NCBI GenBank assembly: GCA_000498155.1
Contig: AXZN01000022.1
Span: 1-64,000, forward strand
Direction: 5' to 3'
Length of the DNA stretch: 64,000 nucleotides
From: Shiraia sp. slf14
Lineage: Eukaryota; Ascomycota; Dothideomycetes; Pleosporales; Shiraiaceae
A program made the position numbers and the translations under genes. The notes under the pieces were generated by a model that saw only the letters and a list, made by a program, of their open reading frames with translations, did no database searches and was not told the origin of the DNA. This document shows, piece after piece, positions 32,097 through 42,771 of the stretch. Position 1 is the first letter of the stretch, and each line of letters starts with the position of its first letter.

Positions 32097-32965
32097 TATT
32101 CTTGGAATCGCTTTGGTCTATGGTCTATGCATGTATGCATGTATGCATGCTCTTCTAACGATGTTTGAAATCATGACGAATCACGTCGTTATCTAGGTCT
32201 GTAATGAAATGGAACCCATAATGTTACCTTAACGCTTGCTTTTCGTGACTATTGTAGACAGACAAGGCGATCAGCTAACCCGCTTCAAGCCCCAAAACAT
32301 AGCCACCCAAGTGGCTATGCAAGCCTCTTCGTATCTCCTCCACATACGCAGCAAAAGTGTATCATGCTTGCGCAGATCGACTTTCCCCGCGATCAACGGT
32401 TTCTAGCGTTGTTTACCTGAAAGTCGACTCAAAACAAGGTTCGATGAGGCACCGGTTGAATAGGTGAGGGTCTCCTGGGCTTGATACCCCGTGACCGCTT
32501 CCCTCCGTGATACCCGAGATAAAAATCTCTAGTAATTTCAAAAATCTGAAAATTTCTCCGCAAATATAATTTCTTGTGTTTCTGGGCAGTCTTGTCATTT
32601 GTAATAGCTTGCCGGCCACAGTCGCCGCATGGCAGAGAGAAAGAGTGTCGGCGTTTGGCCGAGGACACGTGGACCGCACCTTAGGGATCGACACTCTTAG
32701 TAGACGTAAAGACTTTGTAAAGTTTTGTTATTAGGCTTATGCCGCAACTAGCGAGGAACCGATGGCAAAATTCAAAGACGGTTTGTCGCGCCGTCCCGCG
32801 CCAGGCGGGAAACATTCTTCAGGTTTAAGAGCTACCCCAGAAAATGAAATATGGGGTCGCAAGTAGGTTTTTGTGGGGTTAGGAGCATACATCAACTGAA
32901 GATTGTTACACAGTGCAAAGCAATTCGTTTTCTTTCTGTTTGCAATAGCCTCCAAAGTTGCAAAT
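32097..32965. other. intergenic with octamer repeat
   Basis: 869 nt between convergent genes. A perfect triple TATGCATG repeat lies at 32126-32149. Frames at 32413-32694 and 32737-33009 (minus) have no recognisable domain; the second overlaps the end of the HET gene and could be a diverged or spliced C-terminus of it, but I find no good intron. Confidence 0.45.
32126..32149. repeat. (TATGCATG)3 tandem repeat
   Basis: Three exact copies of the 8-mer TATGCATG, 30 nt after the stop codon of protein B. The unit contains the palindrome ATGCAT. Probably a simple-sequence repeat in the 3' UTR. Confidence 0.75.
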
Positions 32966-34708
32966 TCATGTGAAGAAGGCGTTTTTCGTGGTCCACATCG
33001 CATCATCACCTATAAGGAAAGGAAGCTTTTGAGTTACTTTAGGCCATACAGCATTCTCATCTTTTCTTAATGCTTCCAGGTTGACAATCAAGGCCTTGAA
33101 TGGACTTATACTCGATGCAGCTTCATCTCTTGTCGAGAGGACGCTCCAAATGAAGATACCCTCTCGTCTCCAAATTTCCTTTGTGATAGACCCAACTTTA
33201 TCATTCGGAAAATTACTCGGGGAAGCCACAAGCCCGATGGCCCATTTGTATGGGTTATTGTCCAATATGATGTTTGATTTGTTCGCCTGTAAAGCTAACA
33301 AAACAACTATCGACTCAGGACGGTTCCGAATCAACCAAGTGGCTCCCTTCAATGAAGAAAGTGTACCTGTAGGTCTGGGCTCTGCTTCAGACTCTAAGCC
33401 TGCATCAAGAAGAAGTCTAGCTCCACCTAATTCCCAAGACCCTGGCCAATGTTTAGTAATCTTCGAGGCAAGCATTTTAAATGGTGTTGTGGGACCGTCG
33501 AACTGCCCAAACATCGACCCCGAATTTGGCGAATGTGTTGAAAGATATGATAGATACCTTAGATCGCCGGTATCCCTCATATTGCGGTAAAAGAGTTTAG
33601 CATCCTTAGGTACGATGGAAGAGTCGCTGAAACGCCATGATCTTCCATCTGTGACAGGCCGTTTGTGAACATGCAATTGGCTCATCAAAGGATGCTTTTG
33701 GATAAGTGCAGCTCCTAGCTGATCACTCAACTCTTCAAGGGAATGTTCATAGCCTTGGCGGGCATTCGGAGAAGACTTTCCGAGTTGGAGGTCAAACACC
33801 TGCATGATTCCATAAATGCGATCTTCATTATGCCTGGTCGATCGATTATGGGAGGCTCGAAGAAGACTCATTGGGTTACCTTGAATGCCATCAAGAAAGC
33901 CAGTTTTATCGATGTGGTCTTGAAGACCATACATCTGGCTTAGCTTTTTGATGCGATCGTCGAAACAAACAACGTCGGCTAAGACGATAAAGAGTTCCGA
34001 AAGGTGATTAAGAGCGCACAGATCGGCGCTGTTTTTCTGCGCGCTGCTGAAGATCAATTGCGCTTTCGGTGATAGGAAAGCTTCTTGTAGGGTCCAGAGA
34101 GATGTAAACCAAGGGTCTTCTGTGATTTCTTTGACCAGGCCTGTGGTTTTCGAAACCCAAACCTCTAGATCTTCACGTTGGTGAAAACCTTTAGCAAGAG
34201 CAAGTGCGAATTGTTCATCCATCTTTTGAGCCCACTGGAGTATGAAGCTAAGGTCACTCCGCCAAAACCAGACAAATGTTGTGGCAGCGCCTCGAAAAAT
34301 CCTGGCTTGTCGACCAATCTCTTTATCTTTCTCGGCTCCACCTTTCTGGTCGATGCAAGCGATATCGAGCCAAAGAAACTCCACAATTTTCCCATCATGA
34401 AGCTGTGGATGAGGATTGACAGTATCATTTATCATTTCTTGAAACTGTCGGACAGATAATCCCTCTGGTGAAATCCGGGGAATTGGCCAGTTGACACCTG
34501 CGATATCAATTGCTTTGATTTCAGGTGAATCTTCAGCGTTTGCGATCTCCCATCTACCCCATGTATAAGATACTGCATTATATTCGGGGCTTACGACACC
34601 TTTAAAGCAATTTCCCGGGCACCAAGGAAAAGATTCCATGGTAGGTACGTGCAGCAACCTGCGAGGCCATCGGGATTCGTTGTCGAACTCTGGAGATAAC
34701 GAGGCCAT
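32966..34708 (-). CDS. HET-domain protein
   Basis: Single exon on the minus strand, 580 aa. The N-terminal third carries the three blocks of the heterokaryon incompatibility (HET) domain: YNAVSYTWG (residues 43-51), FLWLDIACIDQ (111-121) with EIGRQARIFRGA just after, and DPWFTSLWTLQEAFLS. The rest lacks a second domain such as NACHT, WD40 or ankyrin repeats. HET proteins control non-self recognition and regulated cell death in filamentous ascomycetes and exist in large polymorphic families; which partner this one recognises is unknown. The gene lies between two copies of a decayed repeat, a typical accessory setting. Confidence 0.9.
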   Translation of the reverse strand: MASLSPEFDNESRWPRRLLHVPTMESFPWCPGNCFKGVVSPEYNAVSYTWGRWEIANAEDSPEIKAIDIAGVNWPIPRISPEGLSVRQFQEMINDTVNPHPQLHDGKIVEFLWLDIACIDQKGGAEKDKEIGRQARIFRGAATTFVWFWRSDLSFILQWAQKMDEQFALALAKGFHQREDLEVWVSKTTGLVKEITEDPWFTSLWTLQEAFLSPKAQLIFSSAQKNSADLCALNHLSELFIVLADVVCFDDRIKKLSQMYGLQDHIDKTGFLDGIQGNPMSLLRASHNRSTRHNEDRIYGIMQVFDLQLGKSSPNARQGYEHSLEELSDQLGAALIQKHPLMSQLHVHKRPVTDGRSWRFSDSSIVPKDAKLFYRNMRDTGDLRYLSYLSTHSPNSGSMFGQFDGPTTPFKMLASKITKHWPGSWELGGARLLLDAGLESEAEPRPTGTLSSLKGATWLIRNRPESIVVLLALQANKSNIILDNNPYKWAIGLVASPSNFPNDKVGSITKEIWRREGIFIWSVLSTRDEAASSISPFKALIVNLEALRKDENAVWPKVTQKLPFLIGDDAMWTTKNAFFT

Positions 34709-36549
34709 GTTAAGAAGTCATCACAAAAGATTAAATCATCTGATGCAAGTCACAACACATTCAACTGTCATCATTGTAAGAGCAATAGGCGATTGTATCC
34801 TACAGTGGCCTTCTCACGTTATGTGTACACTGATGAAATGAGGGGCTTTCCTGTAGCCTAGATGCTGACAACTGGCAGCATACACACCCACCAAGACCTT
34901 TCTATTGGCCCAAGCTATCATGTATTGTAGGGGGCATTTTCGAAACGGTACCTATTGTTACTGCAGACAAGATTTAAAGTATCAAAACATACTCCAGCAT
35001 CTGAGTTACATCTTGATAACGAGTGCAATAGCAAATAGCACGTTTTTAATCAATTTCAAGTGTGAAGAAGTTAAGGAGCGAGTGATCGAAGAAGTGATGT
35101 TATACCTCTACTTCTACCTCCCAACTATCACGTCTCGACCAGGCGATAGAGGGCCTATATTGTAATGGCATCAACGCGCACCTGTCATCAGTCGTGCAGC
35201 AGCAAAGTGTAGGTAATCACCCCTCGTAGAGCGTATCGAGACTTAGCCAAGCCCTCTCTCTATTGTTTTAGTCAAAATCGTGTTACGCTTATCTGACGTA
35301 ACGCCCTATTCCTTCATGAGGACTTTTTGGCTCTGAAATTGTGATAGGTGGACAGTTATCCAATGACTGTTATAAGTCTTACATTGATGATATCATTGTA
35401 CGACAAGTAACAAGGTGAGAAACTACACCCTGCTTATCTCCTCCGCGGTATCGTATTTAGCCCAAATCATAACATTTGTCCCTGTACATGGAATCAAATA
35501 CAATTATATTCCTTAGTCGCACTCTTGCTCCACCCAATTGCATGTGGGATTGGAAAGAGAGAGCCAGAAGAGCAATAAGCAAGGACACGGCTACTTGATC
35601 TTTATACAAACATGCAGCATGTAACTCATAGACCCTTGTCATGCATGCATTGGATACTTAAGCGACACTGCTACAAGTTCGACTCAGTTTCGTCAGATCT
35701 CGCGATCGAGACTTGCAAAGCAAGAGGTAAGGGCACACCACCCTGGAGTCTGTGTAAGTTTGAAAAATAGTCGTAAGCAGATCGCGACACCTTATAGGTT
35801 CGAAAGATCTCGTTTTCAATGAGTGGAGCCCTAACAGGGTAACGACAAACACCTTGAGATCATTATGGCGTGATAGAGTTACATACCTTCTTTTTATAAA
35901 AAAAAGTAAAGTGTTACTATAGTGTTATAATAAATTGAAACCTACAAGGCTTTCTAAAAGTATAATCGATCTTGTGTATTGTTATCTGTCGTCGTCTGCG
36001 GCGTAATTAGAAGGCTTCCACTCAATAGAAACGAGCCCCTTCGAATTTCGAGCCCCTCTGCGCTTTCTTGGAAAGCGCGTCTTAGGCTAGATGTGATTTT
36101 GAACCGGTACCAAGCTCCAGTGTCTATGCGTACCACGGTCCATCGAGCGCACGAGATATGTAAATTCATTTCGAACAAACTCTTTCTTGGACATCAGGCA
36201 AGATCTTTCAAATGGCATTTATCTTATTTATACAGCTTCCGCTGATTTCCAAAAGCGCATGTCATATAATTGGAATTCCAGCTCAAAATTGCTGCGCGAA
36301 CTGTTGACGGCGTCGGAAGCTACCACAAAGTGATTTTGCTCCGTACCATTATTTAAACAATAATTTACGAGGTACTGGTACAGCAGGGCCCACGGTTAAC
36401 TTAGGCAGCACCATACAGAAGTTCATTGCTTAGAGACATTTAGGGATGATATGAATCGCCTTCTCCACTCCAGCTTCTGCTGTTCACTTATCTACAACCT
36501 ATCGCAGAAAGTTGTGCCAAGACAACGAGCTCTTCTACTGTATCCTATA
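34709..36549. other. long AT-rich intergenic region with repeat copy B
   Basis: About 1.84 kb, AT-rich, upstream of the HET gene and of the F-box gene (divergent). Holds repeat copy B at about 35798-36045. Frames here (for example 34905-35165, 35457-35642, 35979-36245) are short and featureless. Confidence 0.45.
35798..36045 (+). repeat. decayed dispersed repeat, copy B (RIP-like)
   Basis: Direct-orientation partner of 30945-31185. Relative to copy A it shows many C-to-T and G-to-A changes: CTCGCCC to CTCGTTT, GCGAACACCCTGAG to ACAAACACCTTGAG, GTGCATTGTTACC to GTGTATTGTTATC. This strand-symmetric transition bias, including CpA to TpA, is the mark of repeat-induced point mutation in ascomycetes. 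Confidence 0.7.
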
Positions 36550-37584
36550 ATGGCGGTTCTAAGCAATCCTAATATTGACAACCTCACCTACACATATGAC
36601 GAACTCCGCAGTAAATGGTTCTATCTGGATCGACTCCTCGACCGCATGGCGCCCATCTTCTCGATCGACAACTCAACCCTTCTTACTAGAGATATCGGGG
36701 CGCTTACTGTTCTTCCGACCGAATTGATCCTCGATATCTTTGAACATCTTTCAATTATTGACTTGATGCGATTTCGGCGCTGTAACCGATACTCGAGCTA
36801 TTTCGTCAACACGATTCCCCCATTGCGTACAGTTCTCCGCATCGCACCGAACACAGTAAAAGGGATAATGGCATTGCAGGTCTCTGCACATATCACAGCA
36901 AAACAACTCTGCCAAAAGCTACACCAAAGAGAATGTGATGGATGCGGAGAGCTGGCGCAATGCATGTATTTGCCAACCTGCTTGCGAGCTTGCTTTACCT
37001 GTTCACGTCCACAATACGAGAAATATTTTGTTGTTCCGAAAACGGAATTTGAGCTACGTGTGGAATATGAGCTTGGTCCTGACCAGATGGCTGCGCGGCC
37101 CAGTTTCCGTCTACCGCTTTTCACTTTTACGAACGGCATGAATAAGTTCAAGACAGTGGAGCGTCATGTACTGTATGACGGCCCGACCGATTTGTTGAAT
37201 AAGAAGTTAGGGTGGGACCCATGGGTTGTTTCCAGGCCGTTCGACTCCCTCGAGGAGGGAGCGCGATTGTATCGCGTAGGCAAGATGTTGAAGCGAGATC
37301 CGAACCGAGAGCCTGTCACTGTAGTGCACGATCTACCGCACTTCCACTTGTACAAGCACATGGCTATCGTGATCGCACCTTGGCCAGACCCAACAGCTTT
37401 GAAGGCAGAACAAGGGGTATGCTGCTCGGCTTGCCTAGGAACGGACAGCGAAGACCAGGTTTACACGAGAGATACGTACCTAGAGCACCTTAAAGACTGT
37501 CGTGTTGGGCCAATCCACAGTAGAAAATGGCTGATGCCTAGGTTGTGGCTATGTGAGGATCAAGATCAGATTGGAGAGAAGTAG
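36550..37584 (+). CDS. F-box protein with Cys-rich segment
   Basis: Single exon. I start at the ATG at 36550 (344 aa); the frame is open to an ATG at 36451. A clear F-box (VLPTELILDIFEHLSIIDLM, about residues 58-77, then RFRRCNRYSSYFV) is followed by a Cys cluster, RECDGCGELAQCMYLPTC-L-R-A-CFTC, in the arrangement seen in many fungal F-box proteins, and by a C-terminal CCSACLG...HLKDC pair. F-box proteins link substrates to SCF ubiquitin ligases; substrate unknown. The Cys segments could bind zinc. Confidence 0.75.
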   Translation: MAVLSNPNIDNLTYTYDELRSKWFYLDRLLDRMAPIFSIDNSTLLTRDIGALTVLPTELILDIFEHLSIIDLMRFRRCNRYSSYFVNTIPPLRTVLRIAPNTVKGIMALQVSAHITAKQLCQKLHQRECDGCGELAQCMYLPTCLRACFTCSRPQYEKYFVVPKTEFELRVEYELGPDQMAARPSFRLPLFTFTNGMNKFKTVERHVLYDGPTDLLNKKLGWDPWVVSRPFDSLEEGARLYRVGKMLKRDPNREPVTVVHDLPHFHLYKHMAIVIAPWPDPTALKAEQGVCCSACLGTDSEDQVYTRDTYLEHLKDCRVGPIHSRKWLMPRLWLCEDQDQIGEK

Positions 37585-37977
37585 CTTTTTATCGACTCAT
37601 ATCGAGCTTTCATGGGATTATGCGGTTGGGTAGTAGCTGCAAGGATAGTCGGCCGCATGTTGGACGGCTGGCGAAGAATGACATCTCACTCATCCATCAT
37701 TGCCCAGCAAGAGACAAGAGAATGGGAAGAACCTGAAATTGCTTTGCCATGCAAACTTAACATATAGTAACGCGTGACGAATTCGATATCTCAGGACAAC
37801 ACAAAGTTGCTTCTATTTGTGACATTGTCAACCATCACGCTTCACACAACTCAAGCACTAACACACTTGGACGTGGTCACACAGACCTGATCATGATATA
37901 TTCCTCAAAAATATTCTACACAAGCTGTAGTCATCAGCACTCATTGTCATCGTGCTCATCAAAGCCAAAATACACGG
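37585..37977. other. convergent intergenic region
   Basis: 393 nt between the 3' ends of the F-box and RING-CH genes. No feature seen. Confidence 0.3.
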
Positions 37978-39684
37978 TTACGTCCTCCCCGCCTTCTTCT
38001 CCTTGGGATCACGATCCAAAATCCTCCTACGACGATGATTTTGTGCCATTTTCCACCTAACGTACAGTAAAATCATATCTTTGAGACCTACAAACATACA
38101 GCCACCTACAAGGCTGCGTCCCCAGCGGGTTTGTAAGAAGCCTGTAGGTTTGTCCGAAGAGCCCGATTTACCACCGATGGAGATCCAGCCACCCAGCCAA
38201 GAAGTTGCGGGTGTGCCTTTGGGTGGGGTGACCCATGATTTGGGGAGTGTGTGGCGGAGGAGTTCGCCCATGGCAGCAGCGATACTGGGGAAGATGAGAG
38301 CACCGAGTATAGTGTCTGCGAGGGATGTGGTGGAGATTAAGTTGCGTTCTCGGCGAACGCGGCGTGGACGAGGCTGAGCGGGTTGTGCTGGGACATTGGG
38401 TGCAGGTGCAGCTTCCTGGACATCTAATTCGATAAGCCCGGGCATGTCGTCGTCAGAGTCGGTCTCATCGTCCATGGGTGGTGCATCGATGGGCTGTGCT
38501 GGAGCTTGCACAGGGGGATCGTCGTTTGCCGCATCGTTGTTTGCTTGGGCACCATTGTTCCAGCCTTCGAAGATATCAAAGTCAACCTCAATCTCCACTT
38601 CTTCTATTACTTCATCGTGATGGTGATGATGGTGGTGGTGGTGGTCATGGTCATGTTCATGGTGTATGTGCTCTAATTCTTCTTCGTCAATTTCCAACTC
38701 AGCGGCAGCATTGTCGTCCGTTCCAGCGCGAGGCTGAATTTCTTTTAGCCATTGCTGCTCCCGTGGAAGCAGAACGCGTTCGTAGAATGCATTATAGAAA
38801 CCTCGTATATATGGCAATGCGGCGAATGAGAAGGCTGCGCTTGGTGGCCATTGTAATTGAAGCATTTCGTCCCCTGGCTGACCTGAGCTGACAAAGAAGA
38901 TGAGAGGCAAGAAAGGCAGGAATGAGTCGGCAAAAGTTGTTCGGCTTGCAACGAGAACCGTGGGTATTAGTGGAAGTCCAAGATCCAACCGCCAATGATG
39001 TTGCAGGTGTGTTAACATCCGTAATACTGGAGATGATATCGTCATATCTGGGGCCTTATAAAGTGGCGCGAGAATCCTGAGCGCATCCTCTGTACCGAAT
39101 ATTTGAAAAATAGTATGACTCCCTGCCAGAGACAGGGTAGCGTATGACGAGGTTGCTAAAGCAAGTCCAAAGCCAGGTAGCAATAGAGTGCCTGTCAACC
39201 GCTCTGCTAGCCGTACCGCATCCACAATAACACTTCTCGGTCTTTGAATCTTGATTTCTGCCTTGCACTGTGGACACTGCACTTTATTCGCGCGGGTTCC
39301 AGCTCGTCGTCGCGAGTCAGGCGCCTCCATATCTGCTATCCAATCTAACAAACATTTCTCGTGAGCGACCAGCGAGCAGTTACACGGTGATCGCCATTCC
39401 GATGTGGTTTCGTCATCCTCTGTCTCGTCGTTGAAACAGATCCAACATCTCCGGGGTTCATCGTCCTCTTCAGGAGTCTGACTTCGCGGTGGAGCTTGTT
39501 GTTCTTGGGGTGCTGGTTTTGCTGACTGTGATGGTGATGAATTCAGTAGAAGCGTTTGAGAATCTACCGACTGAGTGGAGAAGCTGCTCTTTCGCGGTGC
39601 TTGGTCTTGCTGCGCAGAGGTCGATTCCGCAGGCGGAGATGCTCTTCGTTGTGACGTGGGGCGCTGTGGTGGAAGAGACGCCAT
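37978..39684 (-). CDS. RING-CH (MARCH-type) membrane E3 ubiquitin ligase
   Basis: Single exon on the minus strand, 568 aa. After a Pro/Ser/Gln-rich N-terminus, a C4HC3 RING-CH domain spans about residues 80-140 (C80, C83, C101, C103, H108, C111, C137, C140), with the motif WRSPCNCSLVAHEKCLLDWI. Hydrophobic segments follow (around LTGTLLLPGFGLALA and FLPFLPLIFFVSSG), and a further one near the C-terminus. This fits membrane-anchored ligases that ubiquitinate membrane proteins. A His/Asp tract (about residues 343-362, nine His in a row) precedes an acidic, Glu/Asp-rich stretch; it may be low complexity or may bind metal. Confidence 0.85.
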   Translation of the reverse strand: MASLPPQRPTSQRRASPPAESTSAQQDQAPRKSSFSTQSVDSQTLLLNSSPSQSAKPAPQEQQAPPRSQTPEEDDEPRRCWICFNDETEDDETTSEWRSPCNCSLVAHEKCLLDWIADMEAPDSRRRAGTRANKVQCPQCKAEIKIQRPRSVIVDAVRLAERLTGTLLLPGFGLALATSSYATLSLAGSHTIFQIFGTEDALRILAPLYKAPDMTISSPVLRMLTHLQHHWRLDLGLPLIPTVLVASRTTFADSFLPFLPLIFFVSSGQPGDEMLQLQWPPSAAFSFAALPYIRGFYNAFYERVLLPREQQWLKEIQPRAGTDDNAAAELEIDEEELEHIHHEHDHDHHHHHHHHHDEVIEEVEIEVDFDIFEGWNNGAQANNDAANDDPPVQAPAQPIDAPPMDDETDSDDDMPGLIELDVQEAAPAPNVPAQPAQPRPRRVRRERNLISTTSLADTILGALIFPSIAAAMGELLRHTLPKSWVTPPKGTPATSWLGGWISIGGKSGSSDKPTGFLQTRWGRSLVGGCMFVGLKDMILLYVRWKMAQNHRRRRILDRDPKEKKAGRT

Positions 39685-40205
39685 GGTGGAGTGGACGAAG
39701 GCTGGGGGGTGAGGAGGGCCAGAGGTCTTGCTAGCCTGGAGAAGGATAAGGTGAACGGTGTGAGGAGCTCATAAAAGCATCTTGGGAGTCGGTGAGCGAT
39801 ATGTCGCGTGCAGCAAATGGTGAAGGCAATCGTGGTTGATCGGCTCGTGCACGGAGCTGATGATAGCTCATGCCGAACGCGAGAGCGAAGACGTCACTTG
39901 TAGCTGTCATCCATCGCCAAGACCGAGCACGTGCAGCCTCGTGGAACTTGGGATGGATATCGTCACACAAAGCTTCATGTTAGTAAAACAGAAAATGGAG
40001 TATATGTTGTTGAAAGCGTATAACATATTTCATCACAGCAATATAGTTAGTCTTAGCGCAATTTGATTTCAGTCATAATTGTTCAGTCCGTGTAATCTAC
40101 AAATATCAAACTCTAAACATTTTGTCACTTTGAGGAGCTTCCCCGAGGTTCCCCAGCACCATATCCATTGGCTATTGGAGAGCCGAAACTGGCCACTGAC
40201 GGACT
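39685..40205. other. intergenic
   Basis: 521 nt: promoter of the RING-CH gene and 3' flank of the next minus-strand gene. No gene seen. Confidence 0.3.
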
Positions 40206-41060
40206 TCAACGCCGTCCTCGACCTCCACGTTGACCTGGCGCAGAGCTACGTCCCCTAAAGTGACCTGGGGCCGCTCTAAAAGGCTGTTTAGGGACAAACT
40301 CCTGCCCAGGAACGTATCTACAAGGTTGAGCGTATGCTGGAGCATACACTTGACCATTGGCCTGGCCATAGGCCTTTCCAGGACCGTTGTAGACTGTGGG
40401 GTCGTACGTGACGGCGTACGGATGGTTATTGTAGTAGGTTGTGGCGTCAAACGAGCCGCCTTGTACTGGATACTGGCCATTAGCATATGCAGCAACTTGG
40501 GGCATGCCAGTGCCTTCCCCAACGGGGTGATATAGAAATGTCTGCATAGCTGGATGGTGGTACTCAGGCATCCCATCCAGATAACCATGCGTGGTCTGAA
40601 TGTGTGGTGTTACTCCAGGCGACGATACGTACCCAGCTGGTTGCATTGCTACAGGTGGTGATGCAGTCATCACAGTTGGCTCCTTGTTAGATGCGGGGAT
40701 TTCTTGTTTTACCTTCTTCTCCTCGACTCCATCCAGACGCCAATGACTAGTGATGGAGTCAACATCACTCAGACTGCCCATTTCCCAGTGGTCGAGTTCT
40801 CGAGACTCCTTTGTCTGCTCCGGCTCGCGCGAAGCATTGGATGGGATTGGGAACGTAATGATGTGGCGGTCCTCACGGTCTTCGGCATGAGGGATTGGTG
40901 GCTCACCACCACGGCTCTGGCAGACTACGCAAGGCTCACCAGTATCTTCGAGCTTGAAAATATGGGGTGGGTGCGCTTGATCATATACACCGCATGGTTG
41001 CGAGCCTATGAAAGATGTATGTTGGCAGTCGGGATAAGAAGCGTAGTATGTGACACACAT
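40206..41060 (-). CDS. hypothetical Tyr/Pro/Gly-rich protein
   Basis: Single exon on the minus strand, 284 aa from the ATG at 41060; the frame stays open 21 codons upstream, but MCVTYYASYPDCQH is the usual start I recall for this kind of filamentous-fungal protein. The first ~50 residues hold several Cys and His (CVTYYASYPDCQH, QPCGVY, EPCVVC), possibly a small metal-binding fold. The rest is low-complexity, rich in Tyr, Pro, Gly, Ala and Gln, and ends with an RGG-like tail (GQRGGRGRR) suggestive of RNA binding. Function unknown. Confidence 0.6.
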   Translation of the reverse strand: MCVTYYASYPDCQHTSFIGSQPCGVYDQAHPPHIFKLEDTGEPCVVCQSRGGEPPIPHAEDREDRHIITFPIPSNASREPEQTKESRELDHWEMGSLSDVDSITSHWRLDGVEEKKVKQEIPASNKEPTVMTASPPVAMQPAGYVSSPGVTPHIQTTHGYLDGMPEYHHPAMQTFLYHPVGEGTGMPQVAAYANGQYPVQGGSFDATTYYNNHPYAVTYDPTVYNGPGKAYGQANGQVYAPAYAQPCRYVPGQEFVPKQPFRAAPGHFRGRSSAPGQRGGRGRR

Positions 41061-41750
41061 CTTGACAGCGGGTGAAGATTTTATGTTCGAGTGTGCTGTA
41101 GGTGTTTTAGACAGCTTCCGCAATTTTTCTGGTCAATCGAGGCGTTTGTGTGCGCTTGGGTTTGCAAATTTCGCCCGAGCGTTGGAGGTGAAAGTCGATT
41201 TCAGAAAAAGTCTGGAAAATGGAAATTGCCACATTGGAAGAATTATTTTATAGCCTATGGCTTGTAATTACTGCAAGATCTGTGAGGTAACAGAGCACGG
41301 AATATCACAATGGAGCACATTGTGAGAAGTGTGTGAGAAGTGTGCTCCAAGAATTCAGCGAAGCAATGAGTCTGTGAGGAAATGAGTCCGTCAGTCACTT
41401 GGATAACAACACAGTGCTGCTGGTATATCCGTTTCAATGCGGTGATTAGATTTTGACGACAGTTAGATGTTAATTTAGATCGTCTCTTTGGTACTTAGTG
41501 TAGGAGTAAAAACATCTGGATATATAGTCAGCGTGAATGGGTGTTAAAACGAACTTAAGGGTGTGGTTGTTACTGCGTTCATATACTGAAAACAAGTGGA
41601 AAACTGCTTGCAAGTGCTGACGAGGCATATATACCAGAGAAACACATAGCAAAGTTTGTGAACAAATTGGCAAATATTGTGGGTATAACATTGCATTCGC
41701 CAAATGTACATCAAGGCCCACTTACGAGACGAAACTGATATCGTCGGCCT
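41061..41750. other. intergenic
   Basis: 690 nt between two minus-strand genes, AT-rich from about 41250. No supported gene or repeat. Confidence 0.3.
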
Positions 41751-42771
41751 TCACCATCCTTCGATCTGAAACTCAAACACTCTATCCCCTTTGCCCTTCT
41801 CTAGTGGTTTCGCGTCGCCATCGTATAAAGTTCGCTCGAAAAAGTACGCTTTGCCCTGTTTGTCGACCAAATACACAATGTTCTTTTGCGTGCCATAGCA
41901 TCCACTAGTCGCGTCTGCTGCTTTATGCTTGACCACATCACCAACCTCATGGGCTGGCATCTTGTGCTCTTCCAGATGATCGCGACCAATTGATGGGACG
42001 AAGACGCTGTGACGCAGCTGATTCAGATACATATCCCATTCCTCGTTCTCTTTTTGTCTGGGCATTGTGTCGGTGCACAGCATGTCGAGAAGGCGATTAA
42101 CGAGCTGGTCGCGAGTTTCGTTTGCCGCCACGGATTCTTCAATGGCTTTTTTGGTCCAAGCCTCGCCGTTGATAACTTTTGGCCAGCTTCGGTCGCCATA
42201 CGCAGCATTACTGAGTGCATGTGTCTCGCCTTCTTTCCGCAGAAGATGAATGACGCCCTCTACATCTGGTGTGCGGTTGCTCACAATGGCCATGCCTTCC
42301 TTTTCCCCATCTTTTCCTGGCTTTATGACATCCTGCACTAAGCCATAGCATAAAGAAAACCCTCCCACGCCCTTCACACCATCCTCTTCAATCATGCGTT
42401 TGGAAAACTGTGCTGTGGTCTCTTTCGCTGCAGGGTCAGACTTCAGCCACGCATTCGGAATCAAGCCTCGACTTCGTGCCCCTATAATGATAGCATCGCC
42501 CTCTTCACGATAATTGGTCAACACAGCGACTCGTCCTTGGCGAGTCACACCTAACCAAGTTCCATGAGCTGGTCGATGTAGGTCATAACCTCCAAGAATC
42601 TGGCTGTCAGGTTCTGGCCACCATGTCGCTTCTGCTGTTGGGCGATGGAGATACTCCTATGCATCATTAGTTACCGTTTCAGGAACTGTGTTAAAGTGAC
42701 TGTACGTCTCGATTGTTTAATAATATGAATGGATAGTCCGGGTGTGCTGTGGTAAGGATGGCGATACACAT
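41751..42771 (-). CDS. TANGO2 / NRDE-family protein
   Basis: Exons 42771-42706 and 42656-41751 (minus strand), 323 aa; the 49-nt intron splits the family signature. Splicing joins MCIAILTTAHPDYPFILLNNRD to EYLHRPT, recreating the NNRDE motif (N19-E23) followed by WWPEPDSQILGGYDLHRPAHGTWLGV, all hallmarks of the NRDE/TANGO2 family, with VLTNYRE next. The Cys at position 2 is the N-terminal Cys typical of the family. Metazoan TANGO2 is linked to Golgi/ER organisation, haem handling and acyl-CoA metabolism; the fungal role is not settled. Length is typical. Confidence 0.9.

Noticed and set aside
32737..33009. Second exon of the HET protein
   Set aside because: Overlaps the HET C-terminus in another frame, but no donor/acceptor pair gives a continuous protein and no motif supports it.
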